Origin: Bacillota bacterium
GTDB lineage: Bacteria; Bacillota; Clostridia; Lachnospirales; Lachnospiraceae
Direction: 5' to 3'
Length of the DNA: 5,706 nt
NCBI GenBank assembly: GCA_023428655.1
Contig: JAEYXC010000383.1
Location: 1 to 5,706 of the forward strand
The notes below the pieces were generated by a model. That model saw only the letters and a list, made by a program, of their open reading frames with translations, was not told the DNA's origin and did no database searches. The position numbers were made by a program, and so were the translations under genes. Of the stretch, positions 5,151 to 5,706 are shown one piece after another (position 1 is the first letter of the stretch; every line of letters starts with the position of its first letter).

Positions 5151-5706
5151 TTACTTTTTCTGTCCATTAACATAGTAATATTGACAATCTATTTTCTGAC
5201 TATTGAGGTAACAATAATTGATATGCCGTATTCGCTCAATATGAAACTTTTGAAGTAAGTTCAACACACCATCTAAGTCTGCATAGAAATGTGGAACGTC
5301 ATATTCTGGGCCATCTTCCTTACACAACACAGTATTATCATCAATTTTCGGAAATCCTGATTCGTTAAATTCGGAAGAGAACTTTGAGCAAAGTGAGGTA
5401 TATAACTCCCCTCCTGTCTTAAGAACTCGCTCGATTTCACGTATTATCTTCATAATCCCTTCTGTATCTGTATGTGAGATCGAATGATATGCAAATACAC
5501 AATCAAAGGCTTCATCCTCATAGGGCAGAGAGATCATGTCCCCGACTCTGGCATCAATATCCAGCTCCTCATTTTTAGCCCATTCCTGTAAATGCTCTAT
5601 TCCATACTTTGATATATCGATCGCTGATACGTGAAAGCCTTGCTTCCCCAAAAATATAGAATGCCTACCTAGTCCTGAGCCTAAATCTAAAACCTTTTTA
5701 TACCCT
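5151..5706 (-). CDS. Class I SAM-dependent methyltransferase, N-terminus outside window
   Basis: The frame is open from the right edge; 184 residues are visible. The SAM-binding motif I KVLDLGSGLGRHS lies at the edge (about 5696-5658), so only a short N-terminus is missing. Further along are AIDIS (acidic residue ending strand 2, D codon at 5618), GDMISLPYEDEAFDCVFAYHSISHT (motif II-IV region, D of GD at 5540) and the ERVLKTGGELYTSL strand typical of Methyltransf_11/25-type enzymes. These transfer a methyl group from SAM to a small molecule or other acceptor. The acceptor cannot be named; the Tyr/His-rich C-terminal half (DVPHFYADLDGVLNLL) may shape the acceptor pocket. A TTG at 5651 with downstream frame could be mistaken for a start, but it lies after motif I, so the real start must be upstream. 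The four-helix membrane gene follows after 21 bases. Confidence 0.92.
   Translation of the reverse strand, partial: GYKKVLDLGSGLGRHSIFLGKQGFHVSAIDISKYGIEHLQEWAKNEELDIDARVGDMISLPYEDEAFDCVFAYHSISHTDTEGIMKIIREIERVLKTGGELYTSLCSKFSSEFNESGFPKIDDNTVLCKEDGPEYDVPHFYADLDGVLNLLQKFHIERIRHINYCYLNSQKIDCQYYYVNGQKK

Noticed and set aside
4720..5175. Plus-strand frame of 151 codons
   Set aside because: Antisense to the four-helix membrane protein; the Pro/Ile-rich composition is that expected from the reverse of hydrophobic codons.
5151..5651. Methyltransferase starting at TTG 5651
   Set aside because: The frame continues upstream through the SAM-binding DLGSGLG motif to the window edge, so the gene is partial and starts outside the window.
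1..5706. CRISPR array, insertion sequence, phage or toxin-antitoxin system
   Set aside because: No regularly spaced repeats of suitable length, no transposase or integrase motifs, no terminal repeats and no recognisable toxin-antitoxin pair were seen.

Overview
The window reads as chromosomal DNA of a low-G+C (about 40% by eye) Gram-positive bacterium. Evidence: strong AGGAGG-type ribosome binding sites before almost every gene, a HelD-type RNA polymerase-recycling helicase (a Bacillota/Actinomycetota family), a FakA-like module and a DUF2200 protein. A clostridial, perhaps Lachnospiraceae-like, host is my best guess, but the species cannot be fixed from this sequence. All nine supported genes are on the minus strand, so transcription runs from high to low coordinates. 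The plus strand holds only shadow ORFs.

In transcription order: (1) a class I SAM-dependent methyltransferase whose N-terminus lies beyond the right edge (5706-5151); (2) 21 bases later, a small four-helix membrane protein (5129-4740); (3) a DUF2200 protein (4663-4313); (4) a 120-130 base gap with three copies of a GTTTCATA repeat; (5) two small membrane-anchored proteins of unknown function (4181-3801 and 3771-3358), followed after 31 bases by a complete APH(3')-type aminoglycoside phosphotransferase (3326-2553); these three look like one operon; (6) a 135-base gap with short, doubtful coding remnants; (7) an 83-residue stand-alone copy of the FakA middle-domain fold (2417-2166); (8) a metallo-beta-lactamase-fold hydrolase (2111-1407) with a good promoter of its own and a strong hairpin behind it; (9) the first 408 residues of a HelD-like helicase, cut by the left edge (1224-1).

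There is no mobile element, CRISPR array, tRNA, rRNA or integrase. The genes look like a run of small accessory or housekeeping operons, not one obvious multi-gene system. The items most worth following are the chromosomal APH(3') homologue with intact active site behind two membrane-anchored partners, the stand-alone FakA-middle-domain protein, and the repeat array in front of the three-gene operon. I did not find convincing evidence of a new defence or mobile system.
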